A stretch of 64,000 nt of DNA from Flavobacteriales bacterium (GCA_018401695.1 JAGYKD010000001.1:784016-848015), one strand, 5' to 3'; positions 1 through 9,106 are shown, counted from the first letter of the stretch. Notes: generated by a model from the sequence alone, not told the origin. Numbers and translations are program-made.

Positions 1-1
1 T

Positions 2-562
2 GCCCAAAGTGGCTACGAAGCCCCATACCAGGGCGATAAAGAAGTGGTTTTTTACGACGGAGGGGCCTTTCCCTTCGAAGACGGTGCTTTCGACTATGTA
101 GTGTGTTCGCATGTGGTAGAACACGTTCCGGATTTGCCCTTTTTTGTAGCAGAAATGTGTCGGGTTGCCCCGCGCGGTTATCTTGAGTTCCCCAGGGTTT
201 ACTATGATTTTATTTATAAAATCGAGGAGCACCTCAACCTTATTCAATGGAAAGGCGATACGCTGATGTATATGAAGCATGCCAATACGCCATTGGATTA
301 TTTTGCACCCTTACGCAGGCAGTTTAAAAAGAGTTTGGACCAAGGGTATTTTGGACTAGTAAACGCGTTGCAGCCGGTGTTTTTTTGCGGAGCAGAATGG
401 GAGGGCGTTTTAAAGGTAAAAGAAGTAGAAGATCTTTCACTTTTACTGCAAGAAGATACCGAGTGGAAATTAAAAGCTCAAACGCCTATGCGGCCGGAAG
501 ACCAAGTGAGTTTGGCCGGAATGTTGCGTTACAAACTCCAGAAAAAACTTAGGCGGTCTTGA
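2..562 (+). CDS. class I SAM-dependent methyltransferase, C-terminal part
   Basis: The reading frame is open to the left edge, so the start and the glycine-rich SAM-binding motif lie outside the window; about 186 residues are visible. The segment FDYVVCSHVVEHVPD near visible residue 31 is the acidic/'EH' region typical of Methyltransf_11/_25 enzymes. The rest is a basic C-terminal tail ending KLQKKLRRS. The stop codon overlaps the TTG start of the fucosyltransferase by 4 bases (TTGA), so the two are translationally coupled. It probably methylates a sugar or glycan end in the polysaccharide pathway, but the substrate cannot be read from the sequence. Confidence 0.75.
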   Translation, partial: AQSGYEAPYQGDKEVVFYDGGAFPFEDGAFDYVVCSHVVEHVPDLPFFVAEMCRVAPRGYLEFPRVYYDFIYKIEEHLNLIQWKGDTLMYMKHANTPLDYFAPLRRQFKKSLDQGYFGLVNALQPVFFCGAEWEGVLKVKEVEDLSLLLQEDTEWKLKAQTPMRPEDQVSLAGMLRYKLQKKLRRS

Positions 563-1440
563 TTATAGCAGAAATTACCGGAGGCTTGGGAAACCAAATG
601 TTTCAATATGCCAAAGGCCGTGCGGTTGCCGAAGCCTTGGGCGAAGAATTGAAGCTGGACATCCACAGCTACCATTGGGACTCCTTGCGCAGCTATGGTT
701 TGGATGTGTTTTGTTTGGATGTGCCCTTTGCCGACCGGGGCGAAATTGACCTTCAGCAAGGCAAAATAGAAGCGCCCCAAAGCCGTTGGAAACGCCTGCT
801 TCGTCCTTTTGAAAAAAAGCCCAGCCATGGCATTTGGCAAGAGGCTTCTTTTGCTTTTAATCAAAAAGACCTCCATATTCCTGACGGAAAATACCTGCGG
901 GGCTATTGGCAAAGTCCCAACCATTTTGAGCACATTGGCCCAATACTCCGCAAAGATTTTGCCTTTAAAGCAGCTCCGCCTGCGCCGGTAGCCCAGCTTT
1001 TGGCGCGTATGGAGGGCTGCAGCTCGGTGGCCCTGCATGTGCGGCGGGGAGATTATGCCCAAAACAAGTCTACCCAAGCTTTTCATGGCTTGTGCAGCCT
1101 TAATTATTTTAAAAAAGGCATTACTTACATGCGCGAACGGCTAGAGAATCCTATGTTCTTTGTGTTTAGCGACGACCCGGACTGGGCACAAAGCAGCTTT
1201 TCTGAGGCGCAAGATGTGGAGGTGGTGCGTTTAGACGTGCCGGATTATGAGGACTTGAGAATGATGCAGCATGCTCAGCACCAAATCATTTCGAACAGCA
1301 CCTTTAGTTGGTGGGCGGCTTGGCTTAACCCGAACTCCAACAAACGGGTAGTTGCTCCTGAGCCCTGGTTCGAAGACCCTGTGATTCAAGCGCAAACCCA
1401 AAGTCTATACCTTCCCTCATGGCATAGGTGCCCAAAGTAA
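559..1440 (+). CDS. alpha-1,2-fucosyltransferase, GT11 family
   Basis: It transfers L-fucose from GDP-fucose onto a hydroxyl of a nascent glycan on the cytoplasmic side. The 293-residue length is normal for GT11. Seen directly: N-terminal GGLGNQMFQYAKG (residues 8-20), the donor-binding HVRRGDY motif (160-166) and the C-terminal NSTFSWWAAWL block (about 246-256), all GT11 hallmarks. I use the TTG start at 559 because the MIIAEITGGLGNQ start matches where GT11 proteins usually begin and because it overlaps the preceding stop. The donor is supplied by gmd and fcl at 31516-33578. The alpha-1,2 linkage is inferred from the family. Confidence 0.9.
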   Translation: MIIAEITGGLGNQMFQYAKGRAVAEALGEELKLDIHSYHWDSLRSYGLDVFCLDVPFADRGEIDLQQGKIEAPQSRWKRLLRPFEKKPSHGIWQEASFAFNQKDLHIPDGKYLRGYWQSPNHFEHIGPILRKDFAFKAAPPAPVAQLLARMEGCSSVALHVRRGDYAQNKSTQAFHGLCSLNYFKKGITYMRERLENPMFFVFSDDPDWAQSSFSEAQDVEVVRLDVPDYEDLRMMQHAQHQIISNSTFSWWAAWLNPNSNKRVVAPEPWFEDPVIQAQTQSLYLPSWHRCPK

Positions 1441-1507
1441 CGCCTAAACGAGCTCCCAAACACAACAAACAATTAGTTAGCTTGCATCTGCAAACCCCTA
1501 AAATGCT

Positions 1508-2533
1508 ATGGAAAGCCTTGCTAAAAGTCCCCAAACGCCTTTGATTTCCATTGTACTCCCGGTATACAACGGCGAAAATTACCTGGCACAGGCCATACAG
1601 TCTCTACTGAACCAATCTTTTACGGATTTTGAGCTGATCGTAATCAACGATTGCTCTACCGATGCCACCGAGGAAGTGATTCGCTCGTTTTCCGACCCTC
1701 GAATCGTGTATGCCAAAAACGAGCGCAATATGCATTTGATTTACTCCTTAAACAAGGGTTTAGACTTGGCTAAAGGTAAATACATCGCCAGAATGGACCA
1801 CGACGATATTGCCTTGCCCGACCGGTTAAAAAAACAAGTGGAGTTTCTCGAAGCGCATCCGGAAGTCATGGTTTTGGGTACGCTCATTGAGCGCTTTTCT
1901 GACCAAGGCCGCAGCTTCCTTCCAAAGTTTCCATTTGAAGCCGACGACGTGGCAGTTTCCATGCTGTTTTTCAACCCCATTTCGCATCCTTCGGCCATGT
2001 TTCGGTCTTGGCCGGTAAAAGCGCATGGCTTGCGGTATAACCCCGATATTTTTAATGCCGAAGACTATGCCCTTTGGTGGGATATGCGCCAATTTGGAGA
2101 AATTAAAAACTACCCGGAAGTTTTGCTTAGGTACCGGGAGCATGCCAACCAAATTACAAGGGCACAAGCCGTCACCGTTAGTTCGGGCCACCGCAATGCC
2201 TTAGCGCATTTCTTTGCAGACATGGGCTTAGATAGCGTGTCCGAAGTGCAACTGGACCGTTGGATGGCCTTATGCCTAGGCCAACCTATACCAAAGGTTC
2301 TGCCCGTTTTGCAATTCTTGGATTCGATAGCACTGGCAAATACCAAAAGCCAAAAGCTTCCGGAGGAGGCCTTAAATCAGCGGCTTCAAAAGATGTGGAG
2401 AAATGTGCTTCTGGAAGCCAAGCCGCAGGCCGGTATTTGGAAAGCATTTAAAGCCTCCGCTTGGAGCAAACAATCCTTATTGAGTCCAAAACAACAACTG
2501 CGTTTGTGGGTCAAATCAAGCCTTAGGTGCTAG
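1508..2533 (+). CDS. glycosyltransferase family 2
   Basis: A GT-A fold enzyme of 341 residues. The N-terminus shows ISIVLPVYNGENYLAQAI, then FELIVINDCSTDATEEV, and the metal-binding motif DHDD at residues 97-100. The C-terminal 100 residues are basic and helical, probably membrane-associated. Donor and acceptor cannot be told. It follows the fucosyltransferase by 67 bp in the same direction and is probably the last gene of that transcript. It ends against a gene on the other strand: the two stop codons share the palindrome CTAG at 2530-2533. Confidence 0.85.
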   Translation: MESLAKSPQTPLISIVLPVYNGENYLAQAIQSLLNQSFTDFELIVINDCSTDATEEVIRSFSDPRIVYAKNERNMHLIYSLNKGLDLAKGKYIARMDHDDIALPDRLKKQVEFLEAHPEVMVLGTLIERFSDQGRSFLPKFPFEADDVAVSMLFFNPISHPSAMFRSWPVKAHGLRYNPDIFNAEDYALWWDMRQFGEIKNYPEVLLRYREHANQITRAQAVTVSSGHRNALAHFFADMGLDSVSEVQLDRWMALCLGQPIPKVLPVLQFLDSIALANTKSQKLPEEALNQRLQKMWRNVLLEAKPQAGIWKAFKASAWSKQSLLSPKQQLRLWVKSSLRC

Positions 2534-3228
2534 TTGGTTGCCCAGATTTTGGTATTTCGGGATTGCTTCTGAACATAGGTATGGAATTTTTCCAACATCT
2601 CTTGTTCTGTTTCAGATCCCATGCGACGGGTAGCCGGTTCTGAAGGTAAATGCTCGAATGGGTTATGGGCTTCCTCCATATGCCGCTCAAAATCTACCAA
2701 CATTCCTATTTCTAGGGCGTAATGGCGTCGTGCCAAAGACTCTGGAGTATCGGAAGGGTACACCGGCGTTGGAAGCACCGAAACCACCTCCCCCTTATCG
2801 ACCTCTTTGTCTATAAAATGTAGGGTATTTCCCAAAGGGCGTTGGTGGTATATAGCCCATTTAAATGAATCTAAGCCTCTGGAAATAGGAATAATGCCGG
2901 GATGTACGTTCAACACCTTTTTCCCTTCCAGGCACGCTTCGGATAGGATTCCCCCGCCTAGAACCATATATAAGTCGCATGCATTATCCATTTCTGCGTC
3001 TGAATTGCAGGCACACAAGGGCAATTGGTGGTGTTGGGCCATTTCCTTTGGGGGAATTCCTTGTAAAGGTTTGGGACGATGTTGAAACTTCGGTTTTCGC
3101 GGTTTTCGTGGTACAAAGGGAATGGTATAGAGCTTAATCTTGAAAGATTTCGCCAGCAGTTGCTCCAAGACTTGCTGGGTTTTTAAATGGGGAAGATTGT
3201 ATGTGATTAAACCTAGGGTGTAATTCAT
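2530..3228 (-). CDS. formyltransferase-fold protein (PurN/Fmt-like)
   Basis: 232 residues carrying the N-x-H-x(n)-D catalytic set of N10-formyltetrahydrofolate-dependent formyltransferases: N107 and H109 in NVHPGIIPISRG, and D144 in VDKGEVV. The spacing equals that of glycinamide ribonucleotide formyltransferase. The first 60 residues are atypical and very basic (VPRKPRKPKFQHRPKP). Its place in a glycan cluster suggests it formylates an amino sugar, but purine or other use is not excluded. It is the only minus-strand gene in the first 34 kb. A near-consensus TATATTTA lies just upstream of its start on the minus strand. Confidence 0.7.
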   Translation of the reverse strand: MNYTLGLITYNLPHLKTQQVLEQLLAKSFKIKLYTIPFVPRKPRKPKFQHRPKPLQGIPPKEMAQHHQLPLCACNSDAEMDNACDLYMVLGGGILSEACLEGKKVLNVHPGIIPISRGLDSFKWAIYHQRPLGNTLHFIDKEVDKGEVVSVLPTPVYPSDTPESLARRHYALEIGMLVDFERHMEEAHNPFEHLPSEPATRRMGSETEQEMLEKFHTYVQKQSRNTKIWATN

Positions 3229-3806
3229 GCCTTTCCTTGGGTTAAAATCCCTAAATATAACCAGATTTTTACTTTTATAGGTGTTTTAACTCCTTGGCTC
3301 AGCCAGCCTAGGCACCCGCCCCCCGGCAAAAAGTGCGCCCAATGCTTAACCTTGTGTCCGAGAAAACAAAGGCAAGCTACAGACGTTTCTACCCCACAAG
3401 TGCACCATTTTGTAGGCAACACAAAAAAAACAGGGCATAATCCGAGACCTTTGCGGCCTTAGGTTTTCAAGACAGAGGCCATTACTCAAACCTGCTGACC
3501 ACAGCGGCAGGAAACCTAAAATGTCGACCGAATCTTCGGAAAAACTTGCAAATGATTCTAATAGAAGGCAGCAGGGGCAAATGTATTGGCCTCTGATGCT
3601 ATAGGCAGGCTACCATGAGGCAACAGAATAGCAGCGCATCAACAATCCCATGCTTATGCCTTGGCCTATTCGGGCCCGGGGCTTTCTGTGCCGCACAAAA
3701 TAAGTACTTCTTAAACCTTAAAGGCATGCCTCTTCTTGAGGCAAAGAGCCTTACCTTTGCTTGGTTGGTTAGCGCAAAAAACAACACCAAACCAAGATTG
3801 GAACCC
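3229..3806. other. intergenic region between divergent genes
   Basis: 578 bp without a convincing gene. It separates the minus-strand formyltransferase from the + strand operon at 3807. It contains an inverted repeat, ttaggttttc near 3460 against ggaaacctaa near 3512, enclosing the hairpin cctgc...gcagg. A perfect Bacteroidota -7 element lies at 3752-3759. Short open frames here have no recognisable protein features. Confidence 0.6.
3752..3759 (+). promoter_or_regulatory. -7 promoter element TACCTTTG
   Basis: A perfect match to the Bacteroidota TAnnTTTG -7 element, 48 bp before the ATG at 3807. It is the likely promoter of the 3807-11466 operon. No TTG lies at the preferred 19-20 bp spacing, so the -33 element is weak. 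Confidence 0.5.
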
Positions 3807-4178
3807 ATGCCTACCGGATACCTTTACGTACTGCTTACCTTGCTGTTTACCGTATACGGTCAGCTCATTCTCAAATGGCGACTCAACCAATTGCAACTCA
3901 CCTTTGGGCAGGGCCTATTGGAAAAAGCCAAAGGTTTGCTGACCTTACTTATTGACCCCTATATTTTTTCCGGCTTCTTTGCCGCCTTTTTAGCCGCCAT
4001 GTGTTGGATGGTGGCCATGAGCAAATTACCCATAACCCTTGCTTATCCTTTCATGAGTCTTGCTCCTGCTCTGGTGTTTATATTTGGTGTTTGGTTTTTA
4101 AACGAAGATTTTAGCTGGGGCAAAGTATTTGGCTTAGTTTTGATTGGCTTAGGCATTTTTGTAACTGTAAAATATTAG
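3807..4178 (+). CDS. SMR/EamA-type four-helix membrane protein, probable lipid-linked sugar flippase
   Basis: 123 residues with four hydrophobic segments (about 5-23, 45-66, 73-93, 100-121), the size and layout of EmrE/ArnE-like small multidrug-resistance proteins. The frame stays open upstream to 3615, but ATG 3807 (MPTGYLYVLL) gives the normal SMR N-terminus, with QLILKWRLN after helix 1. In glycan loci such proteins (ArnE/ArnF; GtrA is a functional analogue) move undecaprenyl-phosphate sugars across the inner membrane. That fits the GtrB/ArnC-like transferase two genes downstream. The next gene starts 3 bp after this stop. Confidence 0.75.
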   Translation: MPTGYLYVLLTLLFTVYGQLILKWRLNQLQLTFGQGLLEKAKGLLTLLIDPYIFSGFFAAFLAAMCWMVAMSKLPITLAYPFMSLAPALVFIFGVWFLNEDFSWGKVFGLVLIGLGIFVTVKY

Positions 4179-4181
4179 CAC

Positions 4182-4904
4182 ATGTCCACCGAAACTTCTC
4201 ACGAATCGCTTGTTCATGCCTGCGTTGACCTAATCCACTCCAACCGCATTTCGAGCACCGAAGTCGCCGATGCTCTAGGAAAAAAAGGGGTAATCCCTCA
4301 CATGAAGCCCATCCGTGAAGGCTCCTTTTTGGTCGGAAAGGTGCATTATATCTTTGCCCATTCCGGCTCCAACTGGCCCATCCACGAACAGGCCGAACAA
4401 CTGCCGCCCGACCATGTGGTGTTTGTAGATGCCTTCGATTGCGGCGACAAAGCCATCTTTGGCGACCTGGTAGCCAAGTTTATGATGCTTTACCGCAAAA
4501 CGAGAGGTATTGTGGTCAACGGAACCCTCCGAGACATTCCCGACCTCAAAAAATACGGCTACCCCATTTGGTGCACCGGACACACTCCCCTGGGTTGTTC
4601 CAATAAAAACATTGCTCCCTCGCCCGAAATCCTGGCGCTTGCCGAGCAACGCAGGCAACGCTTTCAAGGCGGAATTCTAGTCAGCGACGATAGCGGAAGC
4701 ACCCTCATTGAGCCAAGTGAAATCAACGAAACGCTCTTTAAAAAACTAGAGTTTATAGAACTCCAAGAAGACGTGTGGTCCTATTGCATCAACACCCTCA
4801 AATGGAGTACCTACAAAACCATTTGTCAAAAACATTATTTGGAAGAACCCGAAGTGCTTCCTCCCTTTTTACGCGAAAAAATTCGTGACTTCAAACTGGA
4901 ATAA
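4182..4904 (+). CDS. RraA-like / HMG-CHA aldolase family protein
   Basis: 240 residues with the RraA-like barrel signature: GDKAIFGDLVA near residues 88-98, then RGIVVNGTLRD (108-118). R117 and D118 are the conserved arginine and metal-liganding aspartate of the 4-hydroxy-4-methyl-2-oxoglutarate / oxaloacetate aldolase family. Known members cleave or decarboxylate short keto acids, or (RraA itself) bind RNase E. Inside an operon of sugar and amino-acid-type enzymes a lyase role on a small acid is more likely. The ATG of the next gene overlaps its stop by one base (taATG). Confidence 0.75.
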   Translation: MSTETSHESLVHACVDLIHSNRISSTEVADALGKKGVIPHMKPIREGSFLVGKVHYIFAHSGSNWPIHEQAEQLPPDHVVFVDAFDCGDKAIFGDLVAKFMMLYRKTRGIVVNGTLRDIPDLKKYGYPIWCTGHTPLGCSNKNIAPSPEILALAEQRRQRFQGGILVSDDSGSTLIEPSEINETLFKKLEFIELQEDVWSYCINTLKWSTYKTICQKHYLEEPEVLPPFLREKIRDFKLE

Positions 4905-5896
4905 TGGCTACTCCTCCGGAAATAAGCATTGTTATTCCCCTTTACATGGGGGCCGGCACCATTGAGGCGCTGTGTCAAAACATTCGCAAGGCCTTGGAAA
5001 AAGCTTCGCTTGATCCCTACGAAATCTTGCTCATCGACGACCGAAGTCCCGATGCGTCTTGGGTCATTGCCTCAAATCTTGCAAAACAAGACCCTAGCAT
5101 AAAAGCCCTTAGGTTTTCGCGAAATTTTGGCCAACATACGGCCCTAAGTGCCGGTATTCGCTTGGCACAAGGCAAATTTATTGCTCTAATGGATTGCGAT
5201 GGCCAGGACGACCCCTCCCACCTTCCCGAAATGCATGCCGCCTTGGTTCAAAAAAATGTGCATTTGGTCTATGCTATCCGAAAGGAACGACAAGACCCAC
5301 CGCTCAAAAAACTAAAGTCCAAACTCATTTATGGACTCATTTCTGCCCTTAGCGGCAGCCGCCACGACCACCGCATCGGCACCTACCGCATGTTTAGCCG
5401 TCTGGTTGGGCAAGCTTTCGTAAGCCTCCCCGAACGACGACGCTTTGTAGGTGGGATGTTTCATTGGATGGGCTTCAGTGCCGAAACCATAGAAATTGAA
5501 CACAAAGTCCGCTACGCCGGAAAGTCAAGTTACTCCCTAAAAAAACAACTCAAACTGGCCCGTCTCGGCATTTTAGGCAGCTCCACACGACTGCTCTCTT
5601 TAGGAACCTTGCTTAGCTTGGCCGCTGCCTTTGCCTCCCTTATATTTGGCTTAGTAAGAGTCTGGATGAAATGGCAGTACGAAATTCCTCTCGGCTACAC
5701 CTCCATCATCGTTACCATACTGCTTGCCGCCAGCGCCATCCTTTTCGTTCTTGGAATTATGGGCGAGTACCTGCGCGAAGTGGTCGAAGAAGTAAAACAA
5801 CGCCCGGTATATTTGGTAGAAGACGCCGTGAATATTGATCCGGAACAGGCCAACGGCTTTGCAAACCAGGAACAAAAATTCCATGGAGCCAATTAA
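4904..5896 (+). CDS. polyprenyl-phosphate glycosyltransferase, GT2 (GtrB/ArnC/DPM1-like)
   Basis: 330 residues. The N-terminal GT-A domain shows ISIVIPLYMGAGTIEAL, EILLIDDRSPD, RNFGQHTALSAGI and the MDCDGQDDP motif, the pattern of dolichyl/undecaprenyl-phosphate sugar transferases. Two transmembrane helices follow at roughly 226-247 and 264-287, as in GtrB and ArnC. It should load a sugar onto undecaprenyl phosphate at the cytoplasmic face, for flipping by the SMR protein and use by the membrane transferase at 9838. The donor is unknown. Confidence 0.85.
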   Translation: MATPPEISIVIPLYMGAGTIEALCQNIRKALEKASLDPYEILLIDDRSPDASWVIASNLAKQDPSIKALRFSRNFGQHTALSAGIRLAQGKFIALMDCDGQDDPSHLPEMHAALVQKNVHLVYAIRKERQDPPLKKLKSKLIYGLISALSGSRHDHRIGTYRMFSRLVGQAFVSLPERRRFVGGMFHWMGFSAETIEIEHKVRYAGKSSYSLKKQLKLARLGILGSSTRLLSLGTLLSLAAAFASLIFGLVRVWMKWQYEIPLGYTSIIVTILLAASAILFVLGIMGEYLREVVEEVKQRPVYLVEDAVNIDPEQANGFANQEQKFHGAN

Positions 5897-6102
5897 GGTC
5901 TTTTTTGGGGGCCAATTCCTGCTGTCCGCGGTAGGTGCAGCACTTCCAAGCACGGCCTGCCGCTGCTCCGGGGTCCCTGACCGAAGTGTCAGGGCCTCCT
6001 CGCTAGCCGCATGCCGGCTTGCAAGCACCACACGCTACCTGCCTCCATCAGGGGCCCGGTTCCTTCTTCCAATGTTCATCTGCCTCCCCAAAATTTTGGC
6101 TC
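5897..6102. repeat. G+C-rich palindromic intergenic element with short hairpin
   Basis: A noncoding 206-bp gap inside the operon. It contains the perfect hairpin ccctga-ccgaagtg-tcaggg (5975-5994) nested in weaker inverted arms: ggtaggtg...ttccaagc near 5930-5950 against gcttgcaagc...gctacc near 6016-6039. The same hairpin motif recurs in inverse orientation at 36910-36926. It may attenuate or stabilise the operon mRNA. Confidence 0.55.
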
Positions 6103-6756
6103 ATGGAAAATAAAGACCTGCAACAAACCATACAACGATACAATCAACGACTCGACACCCTCGGCCCAACAGATAAAGCCTTGGGATGGACCCGCGAAAA
6201 CAACCAGGTACGACTCAAAGCCCTGGTAGCCGATTTTTGGAACGAAATCCCCAATAGCTCCATCCTCGATGCCGGCTGCGGTTTTGGCGATTTGCTGGGA
6301 ATTCTTCAAAAAGAAAACAATAGTCCTGCCTCTTATATAGGATACGACATCAACCCCAGGCTTTTGGATGAGGCAAAAAAAAGGTATCCTCAGGGCCATT
6401 TTCAGGTGGCCGCTCTCGAAAATATCCCCGGCGACATACTACCAGATTTTGTCTGCTGTTCCGGAGTATTTAACCACAAACGCTCCGACGGAAAAGAGTT
6501 TGAGGCCATCAAAAACGCCCTACACCACCTCTTTGCCATTTGCCAAAAAGGCCTAACTGTAAACTTCCTCTCCGATAAAGTTGAGTACAAAACCGAACAC
6601 AACCACAACTCCAACCCGGGTCAGTTGCTCGAATTTGCCTTTGAACTTAGCAACCACGTGGTGCTTCGAAACAACTACATGCCCTTTGAATTTACCATCA
6701 CCATCCGAAAAGAGGTACCTATGGATCGCGAACGTTTGGTGTTTGTTAAGCCATGA
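6103..6756 (+). CDS. class I SAM-dependent methyltransferase
   Basis: 217 residues from ATG 6103 (MENKDLQQTI). Motif I is ILDAGCGFGDLLG (residues 54-66), followed by YIGYDINPRLLDEAKKR with the ribose-binding acidic residue. The short loop VCCSGVFNHKRSDGKEF lies where the catalytic region of these enzymes sits. An upstream TTG extension to 6019 would read through repeat DNA and is rejected. The stop overlaps the ATG of the ATP-grasp gene (ATGA). The substrate is unknown; it may be an acid or sugar made by its neighbours. Confidence 0.8.
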   Translation: MENKDLQQTIQRYNQRLDTLGPTDKALGWTRENNQVRLKALVADFWNEIPNSSILDAGCGFGDLLGILQKENNSPASYIGYDINPRLLDEAKKRYPQGHFQVAALENIPGDILPDFVCCSGVFNHKRSDGKEFEAIKNALHHLFAICQKGLTVNFLSDKVEYKTEHNHNSNPGQLLEFAFELSNHVVLRNNYMPFEFTITIRKEVPMDRERLVFVKP

Positions 6757-7976
6757 AAAAAATTCTGTTTCTGTGCGGAGGCCCCTGGCAAACGCCATGG
6801 GCTTCGTTTTTAAAAAACAAAGGGCATGAACTCCTCTTGGTGGACCCCAATTCCCAACCGCCGGTTTTGCCTTGGGCGGATCACCACATCGCTTTAGATG
6901 TAAAAAATGTGGATGGAATCATACACGCTTTAAATAAACTGGGCTGGACTCCCGATTTGGTTACCTCGGAACAAACCGACGTTAGCGTTATTCCTGTAGC
7001 CATGCTCAACCAACACTTTGGGCTATCCGGAATCCCGGTAGAAACGACCCGATTGTTCTCCAACAAGCTGTTGTCACGTCAATTCGTTAAAAAAAGAGTA
7101 CCTAGCCTTGCTCCCGATTTTCAAAAAATATCTTCTGCCGAAACCCTTCAAGACTTTATTGCCGCAAACCCTAAAAAAACCTACATCTTAAAACCGGCCG
7201 ATGCCCAATCGTCTCGTGGAATTCAAAAACTGCTTCCCGGCTTAACTTCAGAGGCGCTTAGTCGTGCCTTTGAAAGCTGCCGTAGCAATAGCCCTACCGG
7301 TGAGGTTCTAGCAGAAGAAATGCTTCAAGGAATCGAACTTACAGTCGAAGGAATAAGCATTCAAGGTCAACATCATATATTGGGCATAAGCCAAAAGAAA
7401 CACTTCCGTTTCGGAATCGCTTCTGAGCTTTGCTACCCTCCACAAAGTATTCCCGAAGCCGATCTAATCCGGCTGGAATCGCAACACAACCAGCTTATTG
7501 ATGCCTGTGGCTTAGACAAAGGCCTTAGCCACTCCGAGTATTTTTGGAACCCGGAAACCGGCTCTTTTGCCTTAGTGGAGTTGAGTTGCCGTGGGGGAGG
7601 AACCTTAATTCCCTCCACCATTATTCCGGCACATGCCGGATTGGATGTATACGAACTTTGGTACCAACTTTTAGTAAACGACAAACTGCCGGAGCGCTTA
7701 CCGCCCTGGAACAGCAAAGAAAGACCTGCCGTGGCTCTCTGCTTTTTTGAGTTTGCGGCAGGAAAAGTCTTGGAAATTGTTGGAGAAAATAGAGCCCAAA
7801 AACTGCCTGGCGTGCTTCATTTGCAAATAGACATTCAACCCGGACATGTCATTAAAGAAGCCTTAGACGACAGAGGAAGGCATGGCTTTGTAATTCTTAC
7901 TGGCATCAATGGAAAAGAAATAGAAGAACGTTTCCGGGCCATTCAACAAAGCATTAAAGTAAACTATGCATCCTGA
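6753..7976 (+). CDS. ATP-grasp domain carboxylate-amine ligase-like protein
   Basis: 407 residues with a Rossmann-like pre-ATP-grasp domain (MKKILFLCGGPWQTPWA...), the ATP-grasp lysine region YILKPADAQSSRGIQKL (about 144-160), and the metal-binding end FALVELSCRGGGTLIPS. The layout resembles PylC/CarB-like ligases that join a carboxylate to an amine through an acyl phosphate. With an aminotransferase and an amidohydrolase next to it, it probably adds an amino-acid-like group or forms an amide. It overlaps the previous gene by 4 bp and the next by 11 bp. Confidence 0.75.
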   Translation: MKKILFLCGGPWQTPWASFLKNKGHELLLVDPNSQPPVLPWADHHIALDVKNVDGIIHALNKLGWTPDLVTSEQTDVSVIPVAMLNQHFGLSGIPVETTRLFSNKLLSRQFVKKRVPSLAPDFQKISSAETLQDFIAANPKKTYILKPADAQSSRGIQKLLPGLTSEALSRAFESCRSNSPTGEVLAEEMLQGIELTVEGISIQGQHHILGISQKKHFRFGIASELCYPPQSIPEADLIRLESQHNQLIDACGLDKGLSHSEYFWNPETGSFALVELSCRGGGTLIPSTIIPAHAGLDVYELWYQLLVNDKLPERLPPWNSKERPAVALCFFEFAAGKVLEIVGENRAQKLPGVLHLQIDIQPGHVIKEALDDRGRHGFVILTGINGKEIEERFRAIQQSIKVNYAS

Positions 7977-9096
7977 TTTTACTTTTTCACCAGCTGCTAA
8001 TTCCGTTCAGCCCTCCTTATCCATGGTGCGTGGGCTTGGAGAAACAGCACCCTTATACAACTTGGCAGTCGGTAGCCCGGACCTTGCTCCTCCAAAAGAA
8101 GTGAGCACACTAATGAACGCATTTGCGCAACAAAACAGATACGGTTACGCGCCATCCAAAGGCAGCCTTAAGGCACTTGAGGCCTTGCATAGCGTGGTGC
8201 TTGGTAACGACCACAGCATTGACCCCAACCAAAACCTCATGCTTCTTCCGGGAGCCAAGTACGCAATTTACTTGGCCTTAAAAACATTGGTTTCTCCAAA
8301 AGAACAAGTATTCCTCTTTGCTCCTTATTGGCTCAGTTACCCGGAAATTTGTAAAAGCTTGGACATTGCTTTTCAGGAGTTGGAAATGCCTGCGCCGTCC
8401 CAAAAGAAAAGCATGCATGCCTTTTTAACCCAAGCCGCAAAAGTGCATGGAAAACCAAAAGCCATTATCCTTAACAACCCCAACAACCCGGGAGGTTGGA
8501 TTCACACAAGCAAGGAACTTGAAGCATGTGTAGAATGGTGCCAAAAAGAAGGGGTTTGGCTCATTTACGATGAAGTATATAAAGACTTGGTGTTCCCCGG
8601 TGAAACCTTTCCTTCGGTTCCCCCCTTTCAAGGACTGGTGCGCATTGGCTCTCTTTCAAAAAGCTTATGCCTTGCCGGTTTGCGCTTAGCCTACATGGCG
8701 GGGCCGGCTGCATTCATTCAAAAAGCTGATGCCCTTGGGCAGCACATCCACACCTGCATTTCCCAACCCTCCTTGTGGCTTTGTGAGCATTTGAACGATT
8801 TGCCGTTTGCTCAATTTACACACGATTGTGCTCAAACCTATCAAGAACGCTACTTGCTGTTTTCTGAGGTCCTAAGAAACAAAGGATATGCCGTTTGGCC
8901 TATTCAAGCCTCGTTTTATGTTCTAACCCACGCAAAGAATCAAGAAACAGCCGGAGATCAACTCGCCAACCGGCTGGAAAATCGTGGCCTTATGGTCACC
9001 CAGGGAAGCGCTTATGGAAAAAGTGTAGGACATACTGTTCGGGTTTGCCTTACTTTGCCAAAAGAAAAATTAGTCGCCGCTGCAGAATTGTTTTAG
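7966..9096 (+). CDS. PLP-dependent aminotransferase, class I/II fold
   Basis: 376 residues of the AspC/HisC-like fold. Seen: NNPNNPGG (residues 170-177), IYDEVY (200-205, with D202 pairing to the PLP ring), the Schiff-base lysine K232 in GSLSKSLCLAGLR, and R240 for the PLP phosphate or substrate carboxylate. This is the amino-acid aminotransferase type, not the DegT sugar type found elsewhere in the window. The operon substrate is therefore likely a keto acid. The start overlaps the ATP-grasp gene by 11 bp. Confidence 0.85.
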   Translation: MHPDFTFSPAANSVQPSLSMVRGLGETAPLYNLAVGSPDLAPPKEVSTLMNAFAQQNRYGYAPSKGSLKALEALHSVVLGNDHSIDPNQNLMLLPGAKYAIYLALKTLVSPKEQVFLFAPYWLSYPEICKSLDIAFQELEMPAPSQKKSMHAFLTQAAKVHGKPKAIILNNPNNPGGWIHTSKELEACVEWCQKEGVWLIYDEVYKDLVFPGETFPSVPPFQGLVRIGSLSKSLCLAGLRLAYMAGPAAFIQKADALGQHIHTCISQPSLWLCEHLNDLPFAQFTHDCAQTYQERYLLFSEVLRNKGYAVWPIQASFYVLTHAKNQETAGDQLANRLENRGLMVTQGSAYGKSVGHTVRVCLTLPKEKLVAAAELF

Positions 9097-9106
9097 ACCC
9101 ATTGCT

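Noticed and set aside
529-1086. Minus-strand frame of 185 codons over the fucosyltransferase
   Set aside because: The opposite strand encodes an unmistakable GT11 enzyme through the same bases. This frame has no recognisable motif.
3615-3806. 64-codon N-terminal extension of the SMR-like protein
   Set aside because: It would give a non-SMR, cysteine-rich leader that covers the -7 element at 3752-3759. ATG 3807 gives the standard family N-terminus.
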